DNA of 64,000 nucleotides, from the NCBI RefSeq assembly GCF_947493765.1, contig NZ_CANLSZ010000005.1, positions 147,981-211,980 of the forward strand, written 5' to 3'. The first letter of the stretch is position 1. The number at the start of each line of letters is the position of its first letter. This stretch comes from an uncultured Arthrobacter sp. GTDB taxonomy: Bacteria; Actinomycetota; Actinomycetes; Actinomycetales; Micrococcaceae. The notes beneath the pieces are model-generated. The model searched no databases. It had not been told where the DNA came from and worked only from the letters and a program-made list of their open reading frames with translations. A program made the translations under genes and the position numbers. Positions 8,340 through 17,915 of the stretch are shown piece after piece.

Positions 8340-10193
8340 GTGACCGAATCAGCGACCCGCCCCGATGCTCCCCTCGATTCCGCGACGGCGGCGGCCCGGG
8401 CGGTCGCCGCTCTGATCGCGGGCGGCGTCACCGACGTCGTCGTCGCCCCGGGGTCCCGCAGCGCGCCGCTGGCCTACGCGCTCGCCGACGCCGAGGCCGC
8501 CGGGCACGTGCGCCTGCACGTGCGTATCGACGAACGTTCCGGATGCTTCACGGCACTGGGGCTCGCGCTCGGAGCGGATCACCCCGCGGCCATCGTGACG
8601 ACGTCGGGCACCGCCGTGGGCGAACTGCTACCCGCCGTCATGGAGGCCAATCACGCGGCGGTGCCCCTCGTGGTGGTGTCGGCCGACCGGCCCGCCGAAC
8701 TGCGGGGAACCGGGGCCAACCAGACCACCGTGCAGCCGCAGCTGTTCGGCGTGCACGTACGCGCGGACTTCGACGTCGCCGCCGGGGACGACCCGACCGG
8801 TCCCGTCACGGCGGCACTCCGGGCCGCACTCGGCGGCGACACGGGTGACACCCCGCGTGGCCCCGTGCACCTGAATCTCGCGTTCCGGGATCCGCTGGTC
8901 CCCGACGGCCGAGCCGCGCCCGACGCCGACACCGCCACCGATGCCGACACCGCCACCGACACCGACACCGATGCCGACATCGCCAGCGTCACCGACACCG
9001 CCAGCGTCACCGGCACCGGCAAGGTCACCGTGTCACCGGCGGCGTCGCCCGTGCGGGCCACGATCGGGACGACGTCGGCGGACGCTGCCGTGTCGGCTGC
9101 GGCTGGGCGGAGTTCGCTCCCGCAGGCGCGCGACGACGCGCGCACGGTGGTCGTCGCGGGGCACGACGCCGGCGGGGTCGCGGCTGCGTTCGCCGCCCAT
9201 CTGGAGCTCCCGCTGCTCGCCGAACCGTCGTCGAACGCCCGCTCCGGCAGCAGCGCCGTCGCCGCCTACCGCCTGCTCCTCGAGCAGCTCGGGCCGAGCA
9301 TCACGCGGGTGGTCGTCTTCGGGCGGCCCACCCTCTCCCGGCCCGTCGCAGCACTCCTGGCGCGGTCCGACGTGGAGCACGCGCTTTACCTGCCCGGCCC
9401 CGTCGCCTGGTTCGAGGAGGGTCGCCGCCCCGAGCGGATCATCGACGAGCTGTCGGAGCTGCTCCTCTTCGCCGGACGCGGCGCGGCTGGCTGGCTACGG
9501 ACCTGGCAGGACGCCGGAGCACGGGCGCAGGCGGCCGTCCGTGCCGTGCTCGACGGCGAGCAGGAGCTCACGGGACTGCAGGTCGCCGAGATGGTGTGGG
9601 CGGGTACTGCGGGCAATCTGGTGCTCGGCTCCTCGAATCCCATCCGGGACGTGGACCTCATGGCAGCCACGGACCACCATCCACTGGAGGTCTTCGCCAA
9701 CCGCGGGCTCGCGGGCATCGACGGCACGGTCTCGACGGCCACGGGCATCGCGCTCGCGACGGGCGTCCCCACGCGTGTGCTGCTCGGGGACCTGACCTTC
9801 CTGCACGATGTCGGCGGGCTGCTGATCGGCACCGGGGAAGTGCGGCCGGAGCTGCAGCTGGTAGTGCTCAACGACGGCGGAGGCGGGATCTTCGGTCTGC
9901 TCGAGCACGGCGCGGAGTCGACGACGGACCGCTACGGCGCTGCCGTCGAGCGACTCTTCGGCACTCCGCACGCCGTCGACGTCGCCGCACTGGCCGCCGC
10001 CCATGAATTGCGATACGAGCGGGCGACGAGCACCGGAGAGCTGGAGGTGGCGCTGGAACGGCCCATCCGGGGCCGCTCCCTCCTCGAGATCCGGACGCAG
10101 CGCAGCTCGCTCCGCGATCTCCATGCACGCATCCGCCGCGCCGTGCTGGACGCTGCGGCCGACGTGGATGCGGCGGCGGAGCTGGACGGCTAG
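8340..10193 (+). CDS. menD: SEPHCHC synthase (2-succinyl-5-enolpyruvyl-6-hydroxy-3-cyclohexene-1-carboxylate synthase)
   Basis: MenD is the ThDP-dependent enzyme joining isochorismate and 2-oxoglutarate. N-terminal motifs include [32 protein letters not shown] and [42 protein letters not shown]. The C-terminal ThDP/metal site is [13 protein letters not shown] and [17 protein letters not shown]. At 617 residues it is longer than typical MenD, partly because of a low-complexity Asp/Ala/Thr/Val stretch at about residues 194-230, in the linker after the first domain. The GTG start has GGGAGC immediately upstream. The last four bases overlap the convergent ABC ATPase gene. Confidence 0.95.
   Translation: MTESATRPDAPLDSATAAARAVAALIAGGVTDVVVAPGSRSAPLAYALADAEAAGHVRLHVRIDERSGCFTALGLALGADHPAAIVTTSGTAVGELLPAVMEANHAAVPLVVVSADRPAELRGTGANQTTVQPQLFGVHVRADFDVAAGDDPTGPVTAALRAALGGDTGDTPRGPVHLNLAFRDPLVPDGRAAPDADTATDADTATDTDTDADIASVTDTASVTGTGKVTVSPAASPVRATIGTTSADAAVSAAAGRSSLPQARDDARTVVVAGHDAGGVAAAFAAHLELPLLAEPSSNARSGSSAVAAYRLLLEQLGPSITRVVVFGRPTLSRPVAALLARSDVEHALYLPGPVAWFEEGRRPERIIDELSELLLFAGRGAAGWLRTWQDAGARAQAAVRAVLDGEQELTGLQVAEMVWAGTAGNLVLGSSNPIRDVDLMAATDHHPLEVFANRGLAGIDGTVSTATGIALATGVPTRVLLGDLTFLHDVGGLLIGTGEVRPELQLVVLNDGGGGIFGLLEHGAESTTDRYGAAVERLFGTPHAVDVAALAAAHELRYERATSTGELEVALERPIRGRSLLEIRTQRSSLRDLHARIRRAVLDAAADVDAAAELDG
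8919..9030 (+). repeat. Coding hexanucleotide repeats in menD
   Basis: Repeats of GCCGAC, ACCGAC and ACCGCC run in frame and encode alternating Asp-Thr/Ala-Asp and Ser-Val-Thr units. They form the low-complexity insert of MenD and look like slippage products. Confidence 0.75.
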
Positions 10194-10975
10194 AGCACCT
10201 TCGAGAGGAACGACTGCGTCCGCTCGTGCTGCGGGTTCCCGAGGACGTCCTCGGGCACGCCCTGCTCCACCACCACGCCGCCGTCCATGAAGACCACGCG
10301 GTCGCCCACCTCCCGGGCGAAGCCCATCTCGTGCGTGACGACCATCATGGTCATCCCCTCACGGGCCAGCTGCTTCATGACCTCCAGCACATCGCCCACG
10401 AGCTCAGGATCCAGGGCGCTGGTCGGCTCGTCGAAGAGCATCATGTCCGGGTCCATGGACAGTGCCCGGGCGATGGCGACGCGCTGCTGCTGACCACCCG
10501 AGAGCTGCGTGGGGAAGGCGTCCGCCTTCTCGGACAGACCCACTTTCTCCAGGTTCTTCCGGGCGATCTCGGCCGCCTCCTTCTTGCCCCGCTTCTTGGC
10601 CCGCCGCTGCGCGAGCGTCAGATTCTGCAGGACCGTCAGGTGCGGGAAGAGATTGAACTGCTGGAAGACGATGCCGATGCGCGTCCGGACGGCGTCGAGA
10701 TCCGTCTCGCTGTCGGTGATGTCGATGCCCTCCACCACGATGGTGCCGCTGGTGGGCTCCTCGAGCCGGTTGACGCAGCGCAGCAGCGTCGACTTGCCGG
10801 AGCCGGAGGGACCGATCACGCAGACCACCTCGCCCTGGTCCACGTGGAAGTCGATGCCCTTGAGCACCGCGTTGCTGCCGAACGTCTTGCACAGCTCGCG
10901 TACCTCGATGGCGGGTGCAGCTGCTGCCGATCCGCGCCCTGTCTCCTCCGATGCTGTGTGGGACATCGGGATCAC
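10190..10975 (-). CDS. Polar amino-acid ABC transporter, ATP-binding protein
   Basis: This 261-residue ATPase of the GlnQ/HisP type shows Walker [11 protein letters not shown]-loop [12 protein letters not shown], signature LSGGQQQR, Walker [15 protein letters not shown] and the switch histidine in [12 protein letters not shown]. It powers import of a polar amino acid. The start overlaps the end of the permease gene by four bases, so the two are translationally coupled; an ATG nine bases later is a weaker option. The N-terminal 20 residues are a Ser/Ala-rich extension. It converges on menD. Confidence 0.92.
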   Translation of the reverse strand: MIPMSHTASEETGRGSAAAAPAIEVRELCKTFGSNAVLKGIDFHVDQGEVVCVIGPSGSGKSTLLRCVNRLEEPTSGTIVVEGIDITDSETDLDAVRTRIGIVFQQFNLFPHLTVLQNLTLAQRRAKKRGKKEAAEIARKNLEKVGLSEKADAFPTQLSGGQQQRVAIARALSMDPDMMLFDEPTSALDPELVGDVLEVMKQLAREGMTMMVVTHEMGFAREVGDRVVFMDGGVVVEQGVPEDVLGNPQHERTQSFLSKVL

Positions 10976-11757
10976 CGGCCTCTCTTGTTGTGTCGTTCGA
11001 GCTTCGCCACCAGCTGTGTGAGCGGCAGGGTGATGACCAGGTACAGGAGGGCCGCGACCACGAGCGGGGTCGCGTTGGCCGTGCTCGAGAGCCCGTCACG
11101 CGCGAACGTGGTCAGTTCCCGCTGGTCCAGGGCCATGCCGACGATGAACAGCAGCGAGGTGTCCTTGATGATGATCACGAGCTCGTTGGTCAGCGGCGGG
11201 GTGATGATGCGGAAGGCCTGCGGCAGGACCACCGTGATCATGGTCCACAGCGGATTCAGGCCGAGCGATCGTGCGGCCTCCGTCTGCCCCTTCGGAACCG
11301 CCTCGATGCCGGCGCGGATGGTCTCGGCGATGTAGGCGGAGGAGACGATGACGAGGCCGATCAGACCGGCACCCGTGCTGCCCCCGGGCGGCTGCCAGGA
11401 GAGGGCGATGGGGACCGCGAAGGCGAAGGCGAAGATCACCAGCAGTGCCGGGAGCCCGCGGAACAGTTCGATGAAGCCGGTGGCGAACCACCGGTACGGC
11501 AGCACGGGCGAGAGCTTCATGAGGGCGAGCAGGAGTCCGAGGAGGACGCCGCCCACGAAGGCGATCAGGGTATAGATGACGCTGTTCTTCGCGGCCGTGA
11601 GCACGATCTCGGGGAACAGCGAGGCAGCGACGTCGGGGTTGAAGAAGTAGGGCTGGATCCGCTCCCAGTCGGCGGCCAGCACGACGAAGAGGACCACTGC
11701 GACGAACACGACGTAGAGGAGGCCCTGGATGAGCCGCCTGCGGGTTGAACGTTTCAC
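10972..11757 (-). CDS. Polar amino-acid ABC transporter, permease
   Basis: This 261-residue HisM/GlnP-type permease has a basic N terminus (MKRSTRRRL), about five helices and the EAA loop, here [51 protein letters not shown] is also typical of the family. It probably works as a homodimer, since only one permease gene is present. Downstream it overlaps the ATPase gene. A strong hairpin lies between it and the binding-protein gene upstream. Confidence 0.92.
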   Translation of the reverse strand: MKRSTRRRLIQGLLYVVFVAVVLFVVLAADWERIQPYFFNPDVAASLFPEIVLTAAKNSVIYTLIAFVGGVLLGLLLALMKLSPVLPYRWFATGFIELFRGLPALLVIFAFAFAVPIALSWQPPGGSTGAGLIGLVIVSSAYIAETIRAGIEAVPKGQTEAARSLGLNPLWTMITVVLPQAFRIITPPLTNELVIIIKDTSLLFIVGMALDQRELTTFARDGLSSTANATPLVVAALLYLVITLPLTQLVAKLERHNKRGR

Positions 11758-11787
11758 GCGCGGGGCACGCCTTCCTTCGGTGGGGAT

Positions 11788-11823
11788 GCCCGCGCGGCCG
11801 GAGATCGCCCCGGCCGCACGGGC
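11788..11823 (-). terminator. Intercistronic hairpin between binding protein and permease
   Basis: Two 14-base arms (GCCCGCGCGGCCGG and CCGGCCGCACGGGC) form a stem with one mismatch and an 8-base loop. No T-tract follows on the transcribed strand. It resembles the attenuator or mRNA-stabilising hairpins that let binding protein be made in excess over permease. Confidence 0.55.
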
Positions 11824-11832
11824 GGGGCCGGG

Positions 11833-12633
11833 CTACTCCGAGAAGTAGGAGTCGTAGATCTCCTGGTACCTGCCGTCGTCCCGCATCGCGGTGAGCTGCT
11901 CGTTCACCGCGGCGACGAGATCCTCGGTGCCCTCCTTCGACATCGCGAAGCCGTACTGCTCGTCCGTCTCGTACTCCTCGGCGATGGTGAAGGCGCCGTC
12001 CTCGGTGTGCCCGATGTTGACGGGCAGGTCCTGCAGCAGCGCGTCCACGCCGCCGGCCTGGATGGACGCGTACATCTCGGCGTCGGAGGGGAAGGAGATG
12101 ATCTCCGTGTCCTCCGGCGCGTTCTCTTTCGTGTAGTTCTCACCGGTGGTGCCCTGCTGTACGCCGACCCGCATCCCACCCAGGTCGTCTATCGCGGCGA
12201 TGTCGGAGCCCTCGGGGACCAGCAGGGACTGCAGCGAGTCGTAGTAGGGGTCGGAGAAGGCGAGATTGGCCTTGCGATCCTCGGTGATGGTCATGGCACT
12301 GGCGCCCACGTCGCACTGGCCCGCACCGAACGCGACGCCACTCTGCAGGCCGTCGAACCCGACGTCCTGCACGGTGAACTCGAGGTCCATCCCCGTGGCG
12401 ATCTCGCGCATGATGTCCATGTCGAAGCCGGTGTACTCGCCGTCCTCCTCGAACTCGAAGGGCGGGTAGGGGACGTCCGAGCAGACGGTGAGCGATCCTT
12501 CGGAGACGAGGTCGAGGCCGCCGGCCCCGGCGCTGGGGTCGGAGCCGGCGTCGTCGGAACCTCCGCCGCACGCGCTGAGGAGGAGGGTACCGGTGGCGAG
12601 TGCCGCCAGCATTGCGCTTCTGCTGCGATTCAT
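11833..12633 (-). CDS. Amino-acid ABC transporter, substrate-binding lipoprotein
   Basis: A 266-residue extracytoplasmic binding protein (SBP_bac_3). The signal peptide ends in the lipobox LLLSAC with Cys22 as the lipidation site. The mature part contains VCSDVPYPPFEFEEDGEYTG, GFDMDIMREIA and the CDVGASAMTITEDRKANLAFSDPYYDS block typical of amino-acid binders. It delivers substrate to the permease and ATPase encoded downstream. The closest functional guess is a general polar amino-acid binder; specificity is not readable. It is first in its operon. Confidence 0.92.
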   Translation of the reverse strand: MNRSRSAMLAALATGTLLLSACGGGSDDAGSDPSAGAGGLDLVSEGSLTVCSDVPYPPFEFEEDGEYTGFDMDIMREIATGMDLEFTVQDVGFDGLQSGVAFGAGQCDVGASAMTITEDRKANLAFSDPYYDSLQSLLVPEGSDIAAIDDLGGMRVGVQQGTTGENYTKENAPEDTEIISFPSDAEMYASIQAGGVDALLQDLPVNIGHTEDGAFTIAEEYETDEQYGFAMSKEGTEDLVAAVNEQLTAMRDDGRYQEIYDSYFSE

Positions 12634-12672
12634 GAATGCCTCACTTGGACGGGAGCGGAGAATGTCCTGCTG

Positions 12673-12678
12673 ATTGTA
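12673..12678 (-). promoter_or_regulatory. Possible -10 box of the ABC operon
   Basis: On the reverse strand TACAAT lies about 40 bases before the binding-protein ATG. No good -35 hexamer is present at the usual distance, so this is tentative. Confidence 0.3.
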
Positions 12679-12741
12679 GCGACGATCGTTGAGATGTGCG
12701 TCACAGGCTACAGGTTTTGCCTATTGGTAACCAGATCGAGA

Positions 12742-14082
12742 TCAGCGACGGATGCCGAGGGCCTCGATCATGGGCCGGAACTTGCTCCAGGTCTCCGCCA
12801 GTTCGGCCTCGGGGGTGGAGCCCTCCACGATGCCGCAGCCGGCGTAGAGCCGCACGCGGGTGGGCGTCTCGATCACGGCGCCCCGCAGCGCGATACCCCA
12901 CTCACCGTTGCCGGCGGCATCGATCCAGCCCACGGGACCGGCGTAGGGCCCGCGCTGCAGGTGCTCGAGTTCGCGGATGAGCGCACCCGCGACGGTGGTC
13001 GGCGTACCGCAGACCGCCGCCGTCGGGTGCAGCGCCTGTACGAGCGCCAGCGAGGTCGGCACGTGTCCGTCGTCGTCCGCCGTCAGGCTGGCGGTCACGT
13101 CCGAAGCCAGGTGCCACACGTTGGGCAGCTGCAGGACGAACGGTGCGCTGTGGGAGGTCATGGAACTCGTGAACGGAGCGAGGGTCTCGGTGAGCGAGTC
13201 GATGGCGATCTGGTGCTCGTGCAGCTGCTTCTCGGACCCGGCGAGGACCCTCTCGGCGTAACCGGGATCGTCGGCCGGCGCGTCGGCCCGATCCAGCGTC
13301 CCGGCCAGCACCCGCGCCTCGGCCGCGTTGTTCTCCACCTTGATGAGCATCTCCGGCGTCGAGCCGATCAGGCTGTCGACGGCGTAGGTCCAGCAGTCCT
13401 CGTAGCGCACGGCGAGCTCACGCAGAACGCGTGCCGTCGCCACCGGCTGCTCCAGCTCGGCGACGATGTCGCGCGCGAGCACGAGCTTGCTGAGCTCGCC
13501 CCTCCGGACGTGCTCGACCCCCTCGGCGACGGCCCGCGTGTACTGGTCCTCGGTCAGGACGCCGGGAGCCAGGCGGTCACCCGGGCTGGGGGAGCGGTCG
13601 ATGGCCGGCTCCAGGAGCCAGGCGGCCAGGGCTGCCTCCGCGGCCGCCGCACTCAGGTCCGCCTCGGGATCGCGGGTGATGTAGGTCAGCCAGCTGCGAC
13701 CCTCGGTGCACCCGACCACCACCTCGGGGACGATCAGGCGCGAGGCGTGCGGGGAGGTCTTGGAGAACGCGAACGAGCCGAAGGCGATCAGGCCGGAACC
13801 GGGGATACCGAGCTCGTCGACCACCTGGGCGCCGGCCAGCTCGCGCCGCCACCAGTCCTGCGCCCGCGTGAAACGGTCCGGTCCGGTCACCGTGAACCGG
13901 GTGATCTCCCCGTATGCCACCAATCCGCCACCTCGCCGGATCCAGGTGTGCGCGTCGTCGCGCACCACGTACTCGAGGAGGCCTGTCCGTGGGTCCAGGT
14001 CCTCACGAGCCACCGTGATACTGCGGAGCCCGCTGGACTGTCCGGGCGCAGGCGTCAGCGCGGTGAGGGACGGAGTGCTCAT
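12742..14082 (-). CDS. menF: Isochorismate synthase
   Basis: This 446-residue chorismate-binding enzyme makes isochorismate from chorismate, the first committed step of menaquinone synthesis. Motifs are KLVLARDIV, LAGTLDRAD, ELAVRYEDCWTYAVDSLIGSTPEML, LHPTAAVCGTPT and GPVGWIDAAGNGEWGIALRGA, then YAGCGIVEGSTPEAELAETWSKF with the metal-binding glutamates. The start chosen is the ATG before STPSLTALTP; the long upstream extension runs across the divergent menG gene and is not real. A siderophore-type isochorismate synthase is possible by fold, but the neighbours argue for MenF. Confidence 0.9.
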   Translation of the reverse strand: MSTPSLTALTPAPGQSSGLRSITVAREDLDPRTGLLEYVVRDDAHTWIRRGGGLVAYGEITRFTVTGPDRFTRAQDWWRRELAGAQVVDELGIPGSGLIAFGSFAFSKTSPHASRLIVPEVVVGCTEGRSWLTYITRDPEADLSAAAAEAALAAWLLEPAIDRSPSPGDRLAPGVLTEDQYTRAVAEGVEHVRRGELSKLVLARDIVAELEQPVATARVLRELAVRYEDCWTYAVDSLIGSTPEMLIKVENNAAEARVLAGTLDRADAPADDPGYAERVLAGSEKQLHEHQIAIDSLTETLAPFTSSMTSHSAPFVLQLPNVWHLASDVTASLTADDDGHVPTSLALVQALHPTAAVCGTPTTVAGALIRELEHLQRGPYAGPVGWIDAAGNGEWGIALRGAVIETPTRVRLYAGCGIVEGSTPEAELAETWSKFRPMIEALGIRR

Positions 14083-14221
14083 GATTCCCCAGCGTACTCC
14101 GGGGCGCTGATCCGGACCGCCCGCTGCCGTGCCGGGACCGGGGTGGAGGCCGGCGCCGGCCTCCACGGCGACCGGGGTGATCGTGATTGGGTCACCCGGG
14201 TTTGTTTGAGATGATGGACAG

Positions 14222-14983
14222 GTGAATCGTGCATCCCTGGAGAAGCGCCCTGACGAAGTGGCGGCCATGTTCGACGACGTTGCGCCCAAGTACGACGTCG
14301 TCAACGACGTCCTGTCCGTGGGACAGGCCCGCCGGTGGCGTCGGATCGTCGTGGACGCCGTGGGCGCCGAACCCGGGGAGCGCGTGCTCGATCTCGCGGC
14401 CGGCACGGGAACCTCGAGCGAACCGTACGCCGACGCCGGGATCGACGTCGTGGCGTGCGACTTCTCCCTCGGCATGCTGAAGGTGGGCAAGCGCAGGCGC
14501 CCCGACATCGACTTCGTGGCCGGGGACGCCACCGCGCTGCCCTTCGCGGACAACTCCTTCGACGCCTCGACCATCTCCTTCGGCCTGCGCAACGTCAACG
14601 AGCCGAGGAAGGCCCTCGAGGAGCTGCTGCGCGTCACCAGACCCGGCGGGCGGCTCGTCATCGCCGAGTTCTCCCAGCCCACGGCCGCGCTCTGGCGCAC
14701 CGCCTACACCGAGTACCTCATGCGAGCACTGCCCGCGATCGCGCGCAGGGTCAGCTCCAACCCGGACGCCTACGTGTACCTCGCGGAGTCCATCCGGGCC
14801 TGGCCGGACCAGGACGCGCTCGCGGCGTGGCTGACCGGGAGCGGCTGGGAGGACGTCGAGTACCGGAATCTCAACGGGGGCATCGTCGCCGTCCACCGTG
14901 CCTTCAAGGCCCCTGCCGCGCCCGGTGAGGAACCGCTGCGGCCCGGTCAGGTCCGCCTGACCCGCCAGACGACGGCCGTCTAG
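14222..14983 (+). CDS. menG: Demethylmenaquinone methyltransferase
   Basis: MenG (UbiE family) C-methylates demethylmenaquinone with S-adenosylmethionine in the last ring-modifying step. The 253-residue protein has [20 protein letters not shown] at the N terminus, the SAM motif [11 protein letters not shown], and the UbiE signatures [12 protein letters not shown] and [14 protein letters not shown]. The GTG start has ACAGG just upstream. It is divergent from menF across 139 bases, and its TAG stop abuts the ATG of the reductase gene, so menG, reductase and prenyl synthase form one operon. Confidence 0.95.
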   Translation: MNRASLEKRPDEVAAMFDDVAPKYDVVNDVLSVGQARRWRRIVVDAVGAEPGERVLDLAAGTGTSSEPYADAGIDVVACDFSLGMLKVGKRRRPDIDFVAGDATALPFADNSFDASTISFGLRNVNEPRKALEELLRVTRPGGRLVIAEFSQPTAALWRTAYTEYLMRALPAIARRVSSNPDAYVYLAESIRAWPDQDALAAWLTGSGWEDVEYRNLNGGIVAVHRAFKAPAAPGEEPLRPGQVRLTRQTTAV

Positions 14984-16300
14984 ATGACGGTCCTCATCGT
15001 CGGTGCCGGCCCGGCCGGATCCACCGCCGCCTACTATCTCGCGAGCGCCGGCATCGAGGTCACCGTCCTGGAGAAGACCTTCTTCCCCCGGGAGAAGGTG
15101 TGCGGGGACGGGCTGACACCCCGTGCCACGCGGGAGGTGCAGCTGCTCGGCCTGCCGCACGACGAGAGCGCGGGATGGCGCCGGAACAAGGGCCTGCGCC
15201 TCATCGCGGGCACCCGCACCGTCGAGGTGCCCTGGCCCGAGCTCAGCGACTTCCCCGACTACGGCCTGGTCCGCACCCGGCTCGGTTTCGACGAGGCCCT
15301 GGCACTGCATGCCCGCACCGCCGGCGCCACCATCCTCGAGGGCCATGCGGTGTCCTCCGCGGTGCGCGACGACGCCGGGCGCGTCACCGGCGTCACGGTG
15401 AACCTGCTCGACGCCGACGGCCGCAGGACCGGCGAGACGCGCTCCTTCTCGGCCGACGTCGTCCTGGCCGCCGACGGCAACTCCACCCGCACGGCCGTCA
15501 GCCTCGGCATGCAGAAGCGGGACGACCGTCCCCTCGGCGTCGCCGTGCGCACCTACTTCACCAGTCCGCGGACCGACGACGAGTGGATGGAGGGCTGGCT
15601 GGAACTCCCCGACGCCACCGGCAAGCCCCTGCCCGGCTACGGATGGGTCTTCGGCGTGGGCGACGGCACCTCCAACGTGGGCCTCGGGATCCTCAACTCC
15701 TCCGCGGAGTTCGGCAAGCTCGACTACAAGCAGGTGTTGCGCGACTGGACCGCGGCCATGCCGACCGAGTGGGGTTTCACGCCGGAGAACCAGGTGGGCG
15801 AGATCCGCGGCGCGGCGCTGCCCATGGGCTTCAACAGGACGCCGCACTACAGCCCCGGACTGCTGCTCCTCGGGGACGCCGGCGGCATGGTGTCACCGTT
15901 CAACGGCGAGGGGATCTCCTACGCCATGGAGTCCGCACGGTACGCGGCCGAGTTCATCGAGCGCGCACAGGGCATCTCCTCCCCGCCGGGCCGGGACCAG
16001 GTCATGTCCGGCTACGCTCCCTACGTGCGCAGCCGCTGGGGCAGCCACTTCACGCTCGGGCGGGTCTTCGCGCAGCTGATCGGGAAGCCCGCCGTGATGT
16101 CCCTGGCACTGCGGACCGGCATGCCGATCCCGCTGCTCATGCGCTTCGTGGTGCGCATGCTCGCCAATCTCACCGATGCCGGTGGCAGGGGATTCGAGGA
16201 CCGCGTCATCCGCCTGCTCGAATCGCTCGTTCCCGCCACCACCAACCAGCCGCCCGCGGCGCAGCTGCTGCGTGCGCAGGGAGCAGGCGCACGTGGTTAG
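14984..16300 (+). CDS. menJ: Geranylgeranyl-reductase family FAD protein, probable MenJ
   Basis: A 438-residue flavoprotein. It begins with the FAD dinucleotide fold VLIVGAGPAGSTAAYYLA, followed by FFPREKVCGDGLTPRA, a hallmark of geranylgeranyl reductases. A second FAD segment is LLLLGDAGGMVSPFNGEGISYAMES. In mycobacteria the MenJ member reduces one isoprene unit of menaquinone. Its place between menG and the polyprenyl synthase makes the same role likely here, consistent with partly saturated menaquinones in many Micrococcaceae. The alternative is a reductase acting on other isoprenoid chains. Confidence 0.8.
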   Translation: MTVLIVGAGPAGSTAAYYLASAGIEVTVLEKTFFPREKVCGDGLTPRATREVQLLGLPHDESAGWRRNKGLRLIAGTRTVEVPWPELSDFPDYGLVRTRLGFDEALALHARTAGATILEGHAVSSAVRDDAGRVTGVTVNLLDADGRRTGETRSFSADVVLAADGNSTRTAVSLGMQKRDDRPLGVAVRTYFTSPRTDDEWMEGWLELPDATGKPLPGYGWVFGVGDGTSNVGLGILNSSAEFGKLDYKQVLRDWTAAMPTEWGFTPENQVGEIRGAALPMGFNRTPHYSPGLLLLGDAGGMVSPFNGEGISYAMESARYAAEFIERAQGISSPPGRDQVMSGYAPYVRSRWGSHFTLGRVFAQLIGKPAVMSLALRTGMPIPLLMRFVVRMLANLTDAGGRGFEDRVIRLLESLVPATTNQPPAAQLLRAQGAGARG

Positions 16301-16309
16301 GCTTAGACG

Positions 16310-17404
16310 GTGACGCACTCCTTCAGCCCCGGCTGGACCAACGTGGGCCCGGGCAGCGCCCCGGACGCGGCGGACCCCCGGGACGAGGCGGACACCCTGC
16401 GCCTGCCGCCGGGCTTCGCCCTGATCGCCGAGGACCCCCAGCTGGGGCCCTCCGTGTCGTCCTGCCTCGCGGAGGTCGAGACGCAGCTCCGCCACGCCAT
16501 CTCCAACTCCGATCCCCTGGCCGACGCCACGAGCCGGCACCTCGTGGAGGCCGGCGGCAAGCGCATCAGGCCGCTGCTCACCATCCTCGCGTCCCATCTG
16601 GGCACACCGGCCACGCCGCAGGTGGTCCAGGCGGCCGTCGTCGTCGAACTGACCCATCTGGCCACCCTCTACCATGACGACGTCATGGACTCGGCCCCGT
16701 ACCGCCGCGGCGGACCCACGGCACACGAGGTGTGGGGCAACTCCGTGGCCATCCTCACCGGCGATCTCATCTTCGCCCGGGCCTCGATCCTCGTGTCCGA
16801 GCTGGGCGGGGAGGCGCTCGGCATCCAGGCGCGGACCTTCGAGCGACTGTGCCTGGGCCAGCTGCACGAGACCGTCGGACCCCGCGAGGGCCAGGACGAC
16901 CTCGAGCACTATCTCTCCGTGATCGCCGACAAGACCGGCTCGCTCGTCGCCGCCTCCGGCCAGCTGGGCGCCATCTTCGCCGATGCACCCCGCGAGGTCG
17001 TGGACGTCATGGTCTCCTACGGCGAGAAGGTGGGCGTGGCCTTCCAGCTGGCCGACGACGTCATCGACGTCACCGGGCTCAAGGTCACCTCCGGCAAGGC
17101 GCCGGGCACCGATCTGCGTGAGGCGGTGCCGACGCTGCCGGTGATCCTGCTGCGCCGCGCCGCGGCCGCAGGGGACCGCTCCGCCGCCGACGTCCTCGCG
17201 CTGGTCGACGGCGACCTCTCCTCGGACGAGGCCCTCGCCGCGGCCGTCGCCGCCCTGCGGGGACACCCGCAGACGCAGGAGGCGTGGGCGGTGGCCCAGC
17301 GGTGGGCGGACTCCGCCGTCGCCGCCCTGGAGCCCCTGCCCGACAGCGTGGTGAAACAGGCCCTGACGAGTTTCGCGCAGGCCGTGGTCAGCCGGGACGT
17401 GTAG
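16310..17404 (+). CDS. Polyprenyl diphosphate synthase (menaquinone side chain)
   Basis: This 364-residue trans-prenyltransferase has the first aspartate motif at D123DVMD (in LYHDDVMDSAPYRRGGPTAHEVWGN) and the second at D249DVID (in FQLADDVIDVTG). GGKRIRPLLTIL lies near the N terminus. It adds isopentenyl diphosphate units to make the long all-trans side chain of menaquinone. Chain length is not predictable by eye. It follows the reductase gene by 9 bases and starts with GTG. The first 45 residues are a Pro/Asp-rich extension of the kind seen in actinobacterial GrcC/HepT proteins. Confidence 0.92.
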   Translation: MTHSFSPGWTNVGPGSAPDAADPRDEADTLRLPPGFALIAEDPQLGPSVSSCLAEVETQLRHAISNSDPLADATSRHLVEAGGKRIRPLLTILASHLGTPATPQVVQAAVVVELTHLATLYHDDVMDSAPYRRGGPTAHEVWGNSVAILTGDLIFARASILVSELGGEALGIQARTFERLCLGQLHETVGPREGQDDLEHYLSVIADKTGSLVAASGQLGAIFADAPREVVDVMVSYGEKVGVAFQLADDVIDVTGLKVTSGKAPGTDLREAVPTLPVILLRRAAAAGDRSAADVLALVDGDLSSDEALAAAVAALRGHPQTQEAWAVAQRWADSAVAALEPLPDSVVKQALTSFAQAVVSRDV

Positions 17405-17438
17405 ACGGCGTCGTCCCGTGCGGATTTCTTCCCGGCGC

Positions 17439-17915
17439 CTACTGCGGCGGGAGGAAGGCGCGCAGTTCGTCGGCCTTCCGGGCGCGGATCCCCGGGTCCA
17501 CCACGGGCCGCTTCGGCGTGAAGTAGAAGCCGTCGTCCTCCCAGCGCGGCAGCACGTGCTGGTGGTAGTGCCACACGTGCTGGCTCCCCGCGGGCTCGTT
17601 GTGCTGCCGGGTGGAGATGCCGTCGGGGGTCCATGCCCGCTTGATCGCGATCGCGATGTCGCGCGTGAGCGTCATGATGCGGGCCGCGACGTCGTCGGGC
17701 AGTTCGTAGAGCAGTTCGACGTGGTCGCGGGGCGTGATGAGCACGTGGCCGGGATTCGGTTCGAAACCGTGCGAGGCGATGAACGCCAGGGCGAGATCGT
17801 CGGAGTGGATGACGTCGCCCGGTCGACACAGATTACCGGGATTGCTGAAGTCCCCGCGCGCCAGGTCGCAGAACGGGCACCGGTAGCCCGCGGGCGCGTG
17901 GTGGGTGAAGTCCAT
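17439..17915 (-). CDS. HIT-family nucleotide hydrolase
   Basis: The 158-residue protein has the histidine-triad active site HYHQHVLP in HVWHYHQHVLPRWEDDGF, preceded by FEPNPGHVLITPRDHVELLYELP. Near the N terminus CPFCDLARGD gives a CxxC typical of zinc-binding HIT subfamilies. HIT proteins hydrolyse or transfer nucleotides on substrates such as AMP-linked dinucleotides. The ATG overlaps the stop of the upstream SUKH gene in TGATG form, so the two are probably coupled. It converges on the prenyl synthase. Confidence 0.88.
   Translation of the reverse strand: MDFTHHAPAGYRCPFCDLARGDFSNPGNLCRPGDVIHSDDLALAFIASHGFEPNPGHVLITPRDHVELLYELPDDVAARIMTLTRDIAIAIKRAWTPDGISTRQHNEPAGSQHVWHYHQHVLPRWEDDGFYFTPKRPVVDPGIRARKADELRAFLPPQ

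Noticed and set aside
12007..14214. A 735-codon forward frame opposite the ABC binding protein and menF
   Set aside because: Both reverse-strand genes are certain by motif. This frame has no similarity and crosses two genes.
14083..14700. Longer menF start
   Set aside because: The extra 206 residues run opposite menG and across its promoter; the ATG at 14082 gives the normal family length.
14192..15847. A 551-codon reverse frame opposite menG and the reductase
   Set aside because: It is the shadow of two conserved genes and has no motif of its own.
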